A stretch of DNA of 64,000 bases, taken from Palsa-504 sp963847965. Lineage in GTDB: Bacteria > Actinomycetota > Actinomycetes > Streptosporangiales > Streptosporangiaceae. Of this stretch, positions 17,218-25,148 are shown in pieces; position 1 is the stretch's first letter; each line of letters starts with the position of its first letter. The notes under the pieces are model-generated. The model was given only the letters and a program-made list of their open reading frames with translations. It searched no databases and was not told where the DNA came from. The position numbers and the translations under genes are program-made. The stretch spans positions 1-64,000 of the forward strand of contig CAWKCG010000014.1 in the NCBI GenBank assembly GCA_963847965.1, given 5' to 3'.

Positions 17218-18069
17218 CTAGGGGTGCGCGCGGCGGGGACGGGGCTGGCACCGCGGGCAGCTGTAAGAGGAGCGGTTCATGAACGGGTCGCGCCTGACCG
17301 GCGTGCCGCACGCGGGGCACGGGTCGCCCTCGCGCCCGTAGACCGCGAGCGACCGGTCGAAGTAGCCGCTCTCCCCGTCGACGTTGACGTACAGGCTGTC
17401 GAACGACGTACCGCCGAGGGCCAGGGCTTCGGCGAAGATGTCGCGCACCGCAGTGAGCAGCCTGGAGATCTCGGGGCCCTTCAGGGTGTCCGTCGGCCTG
17501 GCCCAGTGCAGGCGGGCGCGCCACAGCGCCTCGTCGGCGTAGATGTTGCCGATCCCGCTGACCAGCGACTGGTCGAGCAGGGCGCGCTTGACCCCGGTGC
17601 GGCGGGCGCGCAGCCGGCGCGCCAGCGCGGCGGAGTCGAAGGCGGGCTCAAGCGGGTCGGGCGCGATGTGGGCGATCGGCGCGGGGAGCTGCGCACCGTC
17701 TAGGGCCACGCACATGTGCCCGAACGTCCGCTGGTCGGTGAACCGCAGGTCGGGGCCTGCGTCGCGGAAGGTGAACCAGATCCGCACGTGGGGCGAGAGC
17801 GGCCGGTCCGGCTCGCCCACGAGCAGCTGGCCGCTCATGCCGAGGTGCGCGAGCAGGGCGTCCTCGCCCACCGACATCCACAGGTACTTTCCCCGGCGCC
17901 TGGCGGTCTCCAGCCGGCGCCCGGCCAGCGCGGACTCGAAGTCGGCCGGGCCGGCCGCGTGCCTGCGGACGGCGCGCGGGTGCAGCACGCGCACGGTGTC
18001 GATGTCGCGCCCCAGGACGTGGCGTTCCAGGCCCCGGCGGACGGTCTCGACCTCAGGCAGCTCGGGCAC
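17218..18069 (-). CDS. mutM: Formamidopyrimidine-DNA glycosylase (Fpg/MutM)
   Basis: This is a 283-residue bifunctional DNA glycosylase/AP lyase that removes 8-oxoguanine and ring-opened purines. The N-terminus MPELPEVETVRRGL gives the catalytic Pro2 and Glu3. The conserved Lys sits in ARRRGKYLW. A helix-two-turn-helix segment contains the signature VSGIGNIYADEALW. The C-terminal zinc finger is intact with four Cys in CPACGTPV and SYSCPRCQ. It starts three bases after the rnc stop, so it is the distal gene of the yceD-rpmF-rnc-mutM run. The 149 bases downstream to the small coiled-coil gene show no further ORF. Confidence 0.96.
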   Translation of the reverse strand: MPELPEVETVRRGLERHVLGRDIDTVRVLHPRAVRRHAAGPADFESALAGRRLETARRRGKYLWMSVGEDALLAHLGMSGQLLVGEPDRPLSPHVRIWFTFRDAGPDLRFTDQRTFGHMCVALDGAQLPAPIAHIAPDPLEPAFDSAALARRLRARRTGVKRALLDQSLVSGIGNIYADEALWRARLHWARPTDTLKGPEISRLLTAVRDIFAEALALGGTSFDSLYVNVDGESGYFDRSLAVYGREGDPCPACGTPVRRDPFMNRSSYSCPRCQPRPRRAHP

Positions 18070-18072
18070 GGC

Positions 18073-18891
18073 TCACCGGCCCGGCGCGGGACCGCCCGCC
18101 TGCCCGCCTTCGTCGCGGCCGTCCCTCAGCTCGCCGCCCGGCGGTTCCGGCATGGCGCCGTTCGCCGACGCCGGGCCGCCGGTTTCGGCGGTGATGGCGT
18201 TCCAGGCCGCCTCGGCCGCCTGCTGCTCGGCCTCCTTCTTCGAGCGCCCGCTGCCGGACCCGAGCTCCCGCCCGCCGATCCTGACCACGGCGCGGAACGA
18301 CTTCTGGTGATCCGGTCCGCTCTCCTCGACCTGGTAGTCGGGGACCCCAAGCAGCTGGGAGGCGGTGAGCTCCTGCAGGGAGGTCTTCCAGTCCAGGCCG
18401 GCGCCCAGCCGGGCCGACCTGGCGATGACGGGGTTGAACAGGCGGTGCACCAGGGCGCTCGCCTCGGCCAGGCCGCAGTCGATGTACACCGCGCCGATGA
18501 CCGCCTCCAGGGTGTCGGCGAGGATCGACGACTTGTTCCGCCCGCCGGTCACCTCCTCGCCGCGGCCGAGCCGGATATACGAACCCAGGCTCAGCTCGCG
18601 CGCCACCTCGGCCAGCGCGCGCATCTGGACCACCGCGGCGCGAAGCTTGGCGAGCTGCCCCTCGGGGAGGGTGGGGTAGTCGCGGAACAGCGTGTCGGTC
18701 ACGACCAGCCCGAGGACCGAGTCACCGAGGAACTCCAGCCGCTCGTTGGTGGGCGGGTTGGAGTTCTCGTACGCGAAGGAGCGGTGCGTCAGCGCGCGCT
18801 CAAGCGAGGCGGGCTCGACCGGTACGCCCAGGGCGTCCCGGAGATCGGCCGGGTTCCTCCCGGCGTGGCCCCCGTCGCTTGACTGGCTCAC
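18073..18891 (-). CDS. rnc: Ribonuclease III
   Basis: This is a 272-residue double-strand-specific endoribonuclease that processes rRNA precursors and structured mRNAs. The catalytic signature ERLEFLGDSVLGLV is present, and the second metal-binding segment includes DTLEAVIGAVYID. The C-terminal dsRNA-binding domain runs from about DWKTSLQELTAS to EQQAAEAAWNAI. A Gly/Pro-rich tail of about 40 residues follows. GTG at 18891 is preferred because it has AAAGGACG upstream and fits the gap after rpmF; longer in-frame extensions run back into rpmF. It forms an operon with yceD, rpmF and mutM. Confidence 0.94.
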   Translation of the reverse strand: MSQSSDGGHAGRNPADLRDALGVPVEPASLERALTHRSFAYENSNPPTNERLEFLGDSVLGLVVTDTLFRDYPTLPEGQLAKLRAAVVQMRALAEVARELSLGSYIRLGRGEEVTGGRNKSSILADTLEAVIGAVYIDCGLAEASALVHRLFNPVIARSARLGAGLDWKTSLQELTASQLLGVPDYQVEESGPDHQKSFRAVVRIGGRELGSGSGRSKKEAEQQAAEAAWNAITAETGGPASANGAMPEPPGGELRDGRDEGGQAGGPAPGR

Positions 18892-18923
18892 GAAGCCGCG
18901 TCCTTTCGTCGCTATAGCGCTCC

Positions 18924-19100
18924 TCAGGCCGGGGTGATGACCTGCCGTCGCCGGTACGTGCCGCACGTCGGGCAGGCCGTATGCGGCAGCTTGCGCTCGT
19001 GGCACTGCGGGCAGTCCACCAGCACGGGAGCGGTGGTCTTCCAGTTCGAACGTCGCGATCGGGTATTGCTGCGGGACATTCTCCGCTTGGGAACCGCCAC
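18924..19100 (-). CDS. rpmF: 50S ribosomal protein L32
   Basis: This is a 58-residue large-subunit protein with the family start VAVPKRRMSRSNTRSRRS. Its zinc-ribbon has two CxxC pairs, CPQC and CPTC, so it is the zinc-binding (C+) form. The start is GTG at 19100, with GGAGGGC eight bases upstream. It follows the yceD stop by one base, the classical yceD-rpmF arrangement, and lies just before rnc. Confidence 0.96.
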   Translation of the reverse strand: MAVPKRRMSRSNTRSRRSNWKTTAPVLVDCPQCHERKLPHTACPTCGTYRRRQVITPA

Positions 19101-19101
19101 G

Positions 19102-19767
19102 TCAGCCCTCCTGTAGGTCGACGGCGCCTGCGCGCCGGCCCGGTTGTGGTGTTTCTTGCTGGTCAAACTGTTTCAGGCCGTCCCACCTCGGGTCCGGCGC
19201 ACCGTCGTGCCGGTGGCCGGGCCCGGCGTCGGCCAGCGGCACCCCGCACTCGACGCACAGCCCGGGGCAGTCGTCCCGGCAGAGCGGTGACATCGGGAGC
19301 GCGAGCACCACCGCGTCGCGGAAGGCCGGTTCCAGGTCGAGCAGGTCGCCGTCGAGGTAGCGCTCGTCGTCGTCCTGCTCCTCGTGTTCGTCGTGCCGGT
19401 CGTGCCGGTCTGGGCTGTGGCGTCCGTCGCGGGCCTGGCCATGCCCCTGCGGCCGCCCGGGGGCGTACAGGTAGAGCTCGGTGAAGCTGGCCGTCACCGA
19501 GCTGGCCACAGGCGCCAGGCACCGCGCGCACTCGCCAGCGAGCGGCGCGGTCACCGACCCGGTGACGAGCACGCCTTCGGCCACCGCCTCGAACTTGAGG
19601 TCAAGTTCGGCGGCGGCGCCGACGGGGACGCCGATGAGCTCGAGGCGCAGGTCGGCCGGGGCCGGCACGGTGAGCTTCATCGTTCGCGCGGAACCCGGCT
19701 GGCGGCCGAGCGAGCGCATATCAAAAACAAGCGCGCCGCGAGGTGTGCTCGTACGTGTGGTGGGCAT
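19102..19767 (-). CDS. YceD family protein (DUF177)
   Basis: This 221-residue protein belongs to the YceD/DUF177 family, linked to ribosome or 23S rRNA biogenesis in bacteria and plastids and nearly always encoded before rpmF. The N-terminus (RGALVFDMRSLGRQPGSARTMKLTVPAPADL) is a standard actinomycete YceD start. The metal-site cysteines are present as GECARCLAPV and LCRDDCPGLCVECG. Between them is a charged His/Asp/Glu-rich insertion of about 40 residues (HDRHDEHEEQDDDERYLDGD), longer than in typical members. It ends in a low-complexity tail after WDGLKQF. Confidence 0.9.
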   Translation of the reverse strand: MPTTRTSTPRGALVFDMRSLGRQPGSARTMKLTVPAPADLRLELIGVPVGAAAELDLKFEAVAEGVLVTGSVTAPLAGECARCLAPVASSVTASFTELYLYAPGRPQGHGQARDGRHSPDRHDRHDEHEEQDDDERYLDGDLLDLEPAFRDAVVLALPMSPLCRDDCPGLCVECGVPLADAGPGHRHDGAPDPRWDGLKQFDQQETPQPGRRAGAVDLQEG

Positions 19768-19916
19768 AACAGTGTACTCGCCGATAGCTTGGGGAACCGA
19801 GCGCCTAGCCTACCGGGGGCGCGCGGTAAACCCAACTTGACCGCGTACAGCTCCTGCTTGCGCCGCGCGCACCTCCTGCTTGCGGCGCGCTCACCGCAGC
19901 CCGCCCGGCGACCCGC

Positions 19917-20396
19917 TTACTCCGCGGCGAGGCGCTCGCGCAGCCGGGACAGGACCGTGTTGGGGACCAGCCCGCTGACGTCGCCGCCGTACCTCGCGAT
20001 TTCCTTCACCAGGCTGGAGCGGAGGAAGGAGTACAGCGGGTTGGTGGTCATGAACAGCGTCTCGACCTTCGCCATCCGGTAGTTCATCTGCGCCATCTGC
20101 ATCTCGTACTCAAAGTCGCTGACGGCGCGCAGGCCCTTGATGACCGCGGTGATCCCGTTGGCCGCGCAGAAGTCCACCAGCAGGCCGTGGAACCGGTCGA
20201 TCGTGACGTTCCCGTAGCGAGCGGTGACCTCGCGGAGCATGTCCACCCGCTCGTCGACCGTGAACAGGCCCTGCTTGGTCACGTTGATCAGGACGGCGAC
20301 GATCACCTCGTCGTAGAGCCCGGCGGCGCGGCCGATGATGTCGAGGTGGCCGTTGGTGACGGGATCGAACGACCCCGGACAGACGACGCGTTGCAC
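19917..20396 (-). CDS. coaD: Pantetheine-phosphate adenylyltransferase
   Basis: This enzyme transfers AMP from ATP to 4'-phosphopantetheine in coenzyme A synthesis. It is 159 residues with the nucleotidyltransferase motif CPGSFDPVTNGHLDII at the N-terminus and the second motif MTTNPLYSFLRSSLVKEI. Two GTG starts are possible. The inner one at 20396 is preferred because GAAAGGGG lies eight to ten bases upstream and the length then equals the family norm. The outer GTG at 20414 would add six residues and overlap rsmD. The 149 bases to yceD hold no gene. Confidence 0.94.
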   Translation of the reverse strand: MQRVVCPGSFDPVTNGHLDIIGRAAGLYDEVIVAVLINVTKQGLFTVDERVDMLREVTARYGNVTIDRFHGLLVDFCAANGITAVIKGLRAVSDFEYEMQMAQMNYRMAKVETLFMTTNPLYSFLRSSLVKEIARYGGDVSGLVPNTVLSRLRERLAAE

Positions 20397-20410
20397 GGCG
20401 TGCGCCCCTT

Positions 20411-21019
20411 TCACTCTTGCGGGGTCCCTGCGGCCAGACCGTACCAGAAAGTCGCCTCTCCGTACCGGCGCGCCCGGTCGGCAACGTAGCCATCGGGCCA
20501 GCGCACCGGTCCGGACCGGGTGGCGCGCTCCACGATCACGAGCGCCCCGGGCGCCAGCCAGGCGCGGTCCGCGAGCGCCGACAGCATGACGGACACCTGA
20601 TCACCGGGCAGCGCGTACGGCGGGTCGGCGAACACGACGCCGTACCGGGCGTCCGCGCCTGGTGCTCCCGGCGCACCCAGCGCCCCCGGCCCCCTGGCGA
20701 GGACGCGTTCCACCCGGTCGACGATCACCTCCGCGCCCGGCAGGCCGAGCGCCTCGATGTTCTCCCTGATGACGCGGCCGGCGCGGGCCCCGGACTCCAC
20801 GAGCAGCACGTGCCCGGCGCCCCGGGACAGGGCCTCCAGGCCGACCGCACCGGATCCCGCGTACAGGTCGAGCACGCGGGATCCGGCCAGCGATCCGACT
20901 ATCGACGCGATCGTGGCGAACAGGCCCTCCCTGGCGCGGTCGCTGGTCGGCCTGGTATCCCGCCCGCCGGGGACGGCCAGCCGCCGCCCGCCTGCCTCGC
21001 CGGCGATGACACGCGCCAT
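20411..21019 (-). CDS. rsmD: 16S rRNA (guanine(966)-N(2))-methyltransferase RsmD
   Basis: This 202-residue SAM-dependent methyltransferase modifies one guanine of 16S rRNA. The N-terminus MARVIAGEAGGRRLAVP matches the family. Motif I is VLDLYAGSGAVGLEALSRGA and the catalytic motif IV is FADPPYAL. A Gly/Ala/Pro insertion (GPGALGAPGAPGAD) lies before motif IV. The start is taken as ATG 21019 by homology. An in-frame GTG at 21034 lies inside the tandem repeat directly upstream and might also be used. It is coupled to coaD. Confidence 0.92.
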   Translation of the reverse strand: MARVIAGEAGGRRLAVPGGRDTRPTSDRAREGLFATIASIVGSLAGSRVLDLYAGSGAVGLEALSRGAGHVLLVESGARAGRVIRENIEALGLPGAEVIVDRVERVLARGPGALGAPGAPGADARYGVVFADPPYALPGDQVSVMLSALADRAWLAPGALVIVERATRSGPVRWPDGYVADRARRYGEATFWYGLAAGTPQE

Positions 21020-21020
21020 C

Positions 21021-21060
21021 CCCTTAGTGTGCACACCGGCCCCTTAGTGTGCACACCAGG
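21021..21060. repeat. Two 20-bp direct repeats containing a GTGTGCACAC palindrome
   Basis: CCCTTAGTGTGCACACC occurs twice with an exact 20-base period (starting 21021 and 21041). Each copy contains the perfect palindrome GTGTGCACAC. They abut the rsmD start, so on the minus strand they cover its ribosome-binding region (AAGGGG). They could be paired operator half-sites on one face of the helix. Confidence 0.7.
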
Positions 21061-21273
21061 GCGGCGCACTCCGCGGAGTGGGGCCCTGGCGCAGGGGCCG
21101 GTCAGGCGATGTCCCTGTCCAACGAGGAGATCGCGCGGCGGATCTACATCAGCCAGTCCACCGTGAAGACGCACGCCGCCCGCGCCATGATGAAGCTCGG
21201 CGCGCGCGACCGCGCCCAGCTCGTCGTCTTCGCCTACGAAGGCGGCCTCGTCCGCCCCGGCTGGTCCGGCTGA
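21049..21273 (+). pseudogene. LuxR/NarL-type regulator, C-terminal HTH remnant
   Basis: Only the DNA-binding end of a response regulator is left: SLSNEEIARRIYISQSTVKTHAARAMMKLGARDRAQLVVFAYEGGLVRPG. This is a textbook GerE/LuxR helix-turn-helix with its VKTH recognition helix and the usual C-terminal AYEGGLVRPG. No receiver domain precedes it; the frame upstream runs directly into the tandem repeat by the rsmD start. It converges on the sulfotransferase gene with 22 bases between stops. It is best read as a truncated relic left by a rearrangement between rsmD and recG. Confidence 0.75.
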
Positions 21274-21295
21274 GCCGCCCGCGTCCGGGCCCGGC

Positions 21296-22510
21296 TCAGC
21301 CGGCTGCGGCGGCCAGTCCGGGGAAGGCCCGGCGGACCGCCTGCGCGGTCAGGCCGTAGCGCTCGAGGCGGTAGCGGTGAGCGCCGGGCGCGGCGGGACC
21401 GGGGCGCAGGGCGGTGATCCGCTGGCGCGCCGCCGGGGTCAGCTCGACGCCGAGGCCGGCCAGGACCGGTTCCAGGGCGGGCCACGGCCCGGCGGCCAGC
21501 TGGCTCTGCCGGACGTCGAGGAACGACCGGGCGGCCGTCCCGCGAACCTGCTCCGCCCGCTCGGCGGCCTGGGCCCACAGCTGCACCCAGTCCCGGCCCA
21601 CCTGGGCCAGGTCCACCCGCTGGTTGTGCAGCCTCATATTCACCTCGGTCAGGCTGCACCACGAGGCGAGTGCCACCGCCGGGTCGCGGTGGGTCCACAG
21701 GATGGTGGCGTCGGGGAAGACCCGGAGCAGCGCGTCCAGGTTCCACAGGTGGAACGGCGTCTTCAGGATCCAGCGCCGCGGCGGCTGCCGCCACTGCAGG
21801 ATCTGCAGCTGCTGCCTGAGGTAGGCGTAGTCGGGCGTCGCGTCGCGGCGGGCGTACCAGTCCCGGTAGCCGGGAATCCGGGCCCGGCTGTAGTGACTCA
21901 TGCTGTGCGGCAACGCGAACACGCACTCCTCGGGCCCCCGGGCCTCGAGGGGGTGGATGACCCGGAACACCGGGGCCATGCGGTAGGCGGCGCCGGCCAT
22001 CCACTCGGCGTTGCGCGGGCGCCGGTCCGGCCGGCGCTGGCCGGCCTCCGGCGGGCAGGGCTCGAGCAGTTCCCACATCAGCGGGGCGCGATGGCCCGGC
22101 ACGGCGGCCAGCAGCGCGTGCAGCGCGGTGGTGCCCGTGCGGGGCAGCCCGGTCACGAACACCGGCTGCCGCACCGGCGCCTTGGCGATCTCCGGGTGAG
22201 CGCGCATCAAGGCGCGCACCCGCAGCCCGTTGCGCAGGTGCCGGAACACCTCGAGGCGCGCCCCGAACAGGCCGCTGAACGACAGCTCCCGCGCGGCCAG
22301 GAACGACTCGTACAGCACGCGCAGGTCGCCCGCGAACTCCGCCTCCTGCGGGTCGGCAGGACCAGCCTGCCCGGTCACCCCGGCCCGCCGCGCCGCCCGT
22401 TCCTCCAGCGCGGCGAACGACGGCCCGGGCGAGCGGCACCCCCGTCGCGTCGCCGGGGCCAGCAGGCCGTTCACCGGACCTACCCACCAGGCCAGCCCCT
22501 CGCTCGCCAC
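21296..22510 (-). CDS. Sulfotransferase family protein (PAPS-dependent type)
   Basis: This is a 404-residue cytosolic-type sulfotransferase. The 5'-phosphosulfate-binding loop is FVTGLPRTGTTALHALL and the 3'-phosphate site is TILWTHRDPAVALASWCSL. A catalytic His is likely within the region following the PSB loop. The acceptor (lipid, glycan or small metabolite) cannot be deduced. The start is GTG at 22510 with GGGAGGCGGG immediately upstream. The longer open frame beyond it is the antisense shadow of recG. It lies 11 bases after the recG stop on the same strand and is not part of the usual core order, so it was probably inserted between recG and rsmD. Confidence 0.83.
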   Translation of the reverse strand: MASEGLAWWVGPVNGLLAPATRRGCRSPGPSFAALEERAARRAGVTGQAGPADPQEAEFAGDLRVLYESFLAARELSFSGLFGARLEVFRHLRNGLRVRALMRAHPEIAKAPVRQPVFVTGLPRTGTTALHALLAAVPGHRAPLMWELLEPCPPEAGQRRPDRRPRNAEWMAGAAYRMAPVFRVIHPLEARGPEECVFALPHSMSHYSRARIPGYRDWYARRDATPDYAYLRQQLQILQWRQPPRRWILKTPFHLWNLDALLRVFPDATILWTHRDPAVALASWCSLTEVNMRLHNQRVDLAQVGRDWVQLWAQAAERAEQVRGTAARSFLDVRQSQLAAGPWPALEPVLAGLGVELTPAARQRITALRPGPAAPGAHRYRLERYGLTAQAVRRAFPGLAAAAG

Positions 22511-22521
22511 CCCGCCTCCCG

Positions 22522-24819
22522 TCAGGTCTTGTCCAGGTAATCGGTCTGGACGCCGAACAGGTCGTCGATGGCCTGGCGCAGCGCCGGGTGGCCGGCCAGG
22601 TCCGGGTCGGCCGCCACCACCGCAGTGGCTTCCTGCCTGGCCTGCCCGATCAGGTCCTCGTCGGTGAGCAGCCGCAGCAGCCGCAGGCTCGACTGGCGTC
22701 CGGCCTGCGCGGCGCCCAGCACGTCGCCCTCCCGGCGCTGCTCGAGGTCCAGCCGGGACAGCTCGAACCCGTCCAGGGTGGCGGCCACCGCGTCCAAGCG
22801 CTCGCGCGCCGGGCTCCCGGGCGGCGCCTCGGTCACCAGCAGGCACAACCCGGCCGCGGTCCCGCGGCCCACCCGCCCGCGGAGCTGGTGGAGCTGGGAC
22901 ACGCCGAACCGCTCGGCGTCCAGGATCACCATCACCGTGGCGTTCGGCACGTCGACGCCGACCTCGATCACGGTGGTCGCCACCAGCACGTCGAGACGAC
23001 CCGCGGAGAAGTCCCGCATCACCCGGTCCTTCTCCTCCGGGTGCAGCCTGCCGTGCAAGATGGCGATCCGCAGCCCGGCCAGCGGGCCCGCCATCAGCGC
23101 GGTGGCCGCGTCGAGCACGGCCAGCGGCTGTCGCCGCCCCAGGTCGGCCACGCTGCGCGGGATCGCCCCGCCCTCGCGCGGCCCGCCGCCGTCCGAGCCC
23201 GCCGGGTCCGCCCCCTCGTCCCAGCCGGAATCCCACTCCTCTGCCGCGGCGTCGTCGTCCAAGGCGGGATCCCCGATGCGCGGGCAGACGACGTAGGCCT
23301 GCCGGCCCCGGCCGACTTCCTCCCTGACGCGCTCCCAGGCCCGCTCGAGGTACCTGGGCTTGTCGGCCGCCGGCACGACGTGCGTCGCGATGGCCGAACG
23401 CCCGGCCGGCAGCTCAGTCAGCGTCGAGGTCTCCAGGTCGCCGTAGACGGTCATGGCGACCGTCCTCGGGATCGGCGTCGCCGTCATGACCAGGACGTGC
23501 GGCCGGTTGTCCGCCGCCTTCGCGCGCAGCGCGTCCCGCTGCTCCACGCCGAACCTGTGCTGCTCGTCGATCACCACCAGGCCGAGGTCCGCGAACTGGA
23601 CCCGCTCCTCGAGCAGCGCGTGCGTCCCGATGATGATGCCCGCGTCACCGGTGAACACGTCGGACAACGCCGCCCGCCGGGCCGCCGCGCCCACCGACCC
23701 GGTGAGCAGGGCCACGCCGGTGGCGTGCTCGGCGGCGCCGAGCTGCCCCCTTCGGGCGAGCGGGCCGAGCAGGTCGGTGACCGACCGGTAGTGCTGCTGG
23801 GCCAGCACCTCAGTCGGCGCGAGCAGCGCGGCCTGGCCGCCCGCGTCCACCACCTGGAGCATGGCCCGGACCGCGATCACCGTCTTGCCCGAGCCGACCT
23901 CGCCCTGCAGGAGCCGGTGCATGGGGTAGGCGCAGGCGAGGTCGGAGGCGATGGTCTCGCCCACCGCCACCTGCCCCGCCGTAAGCGTGAACGGCAGAGC
24001 GGCGTCGAACTCGTCGGCGATGCCCCCCTCCATGTGCGGCCGCGGCATGGCCGGCATGGCGGCGGCAGCCAGGCGGCGCTGCGCCAGCGCGGCCTGGAGC
24101 GTGAACGCCTCATCCCACTTGAGCCGCTTCCTCGCCCGGGCGAGGTCGGCCTGATCCAGCGGCCGGTGGATGGCGCGGATCGCCTCGGCCCGTCCCATCA
24201 GCCCGTACCGTTCCCTGAGCTCGGCCGGGAGCGGGTCCTCCCCCGCGTCCAGCGTGCCCAGGACGGTCTGGACCGACCGGGAGATCGTCCACGAACTGAC
24301 CTTGGCGCTGGCCGGGTAGACCGGGATCATCTCGGTGGCGAACTCGGCAGCAAGCTCTGGTGTCAGGTCCGCGTTCGGTGGCGCGCCGGGCAGCATCTCA
24401 TACTCCGGGTGAATCAGCTGGAGCCGGCCGCGGAAGCTGGAGACAGTGCCCGCGAACATGCCGACCATGCCGGGCACGAGGCGCCTGAAGGCGAACTGCG
24501 ACTTAGGGCTTCTAAAGAAGAACGTCAGGATCAACTTGGCGCGGTCGTCGGTGACGATCACCTCGCCCCGGCGGCCAGGCCCCTCGCCGGGCATCGGGTG
24601 AAGCGACACGTGGCCGATCCGCGCCACGACCGTGACGTGGTCGCCCTCGCGCAGCGAAGACAGGTCGGACAGCTCACCGCGGGTGTAGTACCGCCGGGGG
24701 TAGTGCCGTAGCAGGTCTCCGACCGTGTGCAGGCCCATGGCGCTCTCGAGCGGTTTACCCGTCCTGGCGCCTAGGACGCGGACGAGCGGTTCGCGGAGCG
24801 TGCTCACACCTGGCAGCAT
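22522..24819 (-). CDS. recG: ATP-dependent DNA helicase RecG
   Basis: This is a 765-residue branch-migration helicase that remodels stalled forks and Holliday junctions. An N-terminal wedge domain (OB fold, about residues 50-170) is followed by two RecA-like domains. Walker A is QGEVGSGKTVIAVRAM, motif II is VVIDEQHRFGVEQ (DEQH box), and motif VI is QLHQLRGRVGRG. The TRG region (LDLEQRREGDVLGAAQAGRQSSLRLL) is also present. ATG 24819 was chosen because GGTGGA lies seven bases upstream; GTG 24807 is an alternative. It is divergent from rpmB. Confidence 0.95.
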   Translation of the reverse strand: MLPGVSTLREPLVRVLGARTGKPLESAMGLHTVGDLLRHYPRRYYTRGELSDLSSLREGDHVTVVARIGHVSLHPMPGEGPGRRGEVIVTDDRAKLILTFFFRSPKSQFAFRRLVPGMVGMFAGTVSSFRGRLQLIHPEYEMLPGAPPNADLTPELAAEFATEMIPVYPASAKVSSWTISRSVQTVLGTLDAGEDPLPAELRERYGLMGRAEAIRAIHRPLDQADLARARKRLKWDEAFTLQAALAQRRLAAAAMPAMPRPHMEGGIADEFDAALPFTLTAGQVAVGETIASDLACAYPMHRLLQGEVGSGKTVIAVRAMLQVVDAGGQAALLAPTEVLAQQHYRSVTDLLGPLARRGQLGAAEHATGVALLTGSVGAAARRAALSDVFTGDAGIIIGTHALLEERVQFADLGLVVIDEQHRFGVEQRDALRAKAADNRPHVLVMTATPIPRTVAMTVYGDLETSTLTELPAGRSAIATHVVPAADKPRYLERAWERVREEVGRGRQAYVVCPRIGDPALDDDAAAEEWDSGWDEGADPAGSDGGGPREGGAIPRSVADLGRRQPLAVLDAATALMAGPLAGLRIAILHGRLHPEEKDRVMRDFSAGRLDVLVATTVIEVGVDVPNATVMVILDAERFGVSQLHQLRGRVGRGTAAGLCLLVTEAPPGSPARERLDAVAATLDGFELSRLDLEQRREGDVLGAAQAGRQSSLRLLRLLTDEDLIGQARQEATAVVAADPDLAGHPALRQAIDDLFGVQTDYLDKT

Positions 24820-24844
24820 AGAAGCGTCCACCGACAGTGCTGGC

Positions 24845-24871
24845 CCAGGGGACGACCCCTGGACCCCCCAA
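24845..24871. repeat. G-run/C-run hairpin repeat, copy 2
   Basis: CCAGGGG, then ACGA, then CCCCTGG forms a seven-bp hairpin, followed by A and a run of six C. This matches the reverse complement of the cores at 2590-2608 and 29215-29232. It lies between recG and rpmB. Confidence 0.65.
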
Positions 24872-24962
24872 GCCAGTTCGCGCTCCGGCCGGGCATCGGG
24901 TAGGCTGCGACGGCTGCCCGATCCGGCGGCGCGACCGTATTCCCTGATCAATGGAGCGAACC

Positions 24963-25148
24963 GTGGCTTCCGTCTGCGACGTATGCGGCAAGGGGCCGGG
25001 CTTCGGCAACAACGTCTCGCACTCGCACCGCCGCACCCGCCGCCGCTGGAACCCGAACATCCAGACCGTGCACGCGAATGTGAACGGCACGCCCAAGCGG
25101 CTCAACGTGTGCACCTCCTGCATCAAGGCAGGCAAGGTCACCCGCTAG
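24963..25148 (+). CDS. rpmB: 50S ribosomal protein L28
   Basis: This is a 61-residue large-subunit protein with the family hallmark CGKGPGFGNNVSHSHRRTRR and two CxxC pairs (CDVC, CTSC), so it is the zinc-binding form. The start is GTG 24963 after AATGGAGCG. It is divergent from recG, and its last 11 bases overlap the 3' end of thiL on the other strand. Actinomycetes often have a second, zinc-free L28 under Zur control elsewhere (family knowledge). Confidence 0.96.
   Translation: MASVCDVCGKGPGFGNNVSHSHRRTRRRWNPNIQTVHANVNGTPKRLNVCTSCIKAGKVTR

Noticed and set aside
22511..23236. 242-codon N-terminal extension of the sulfotransferase frame
   Set aside because: It lies within recG on the same strand in another phase, is Arg/Gly/Ala-rich, and the real start at 22510 has a strong ribosome site.
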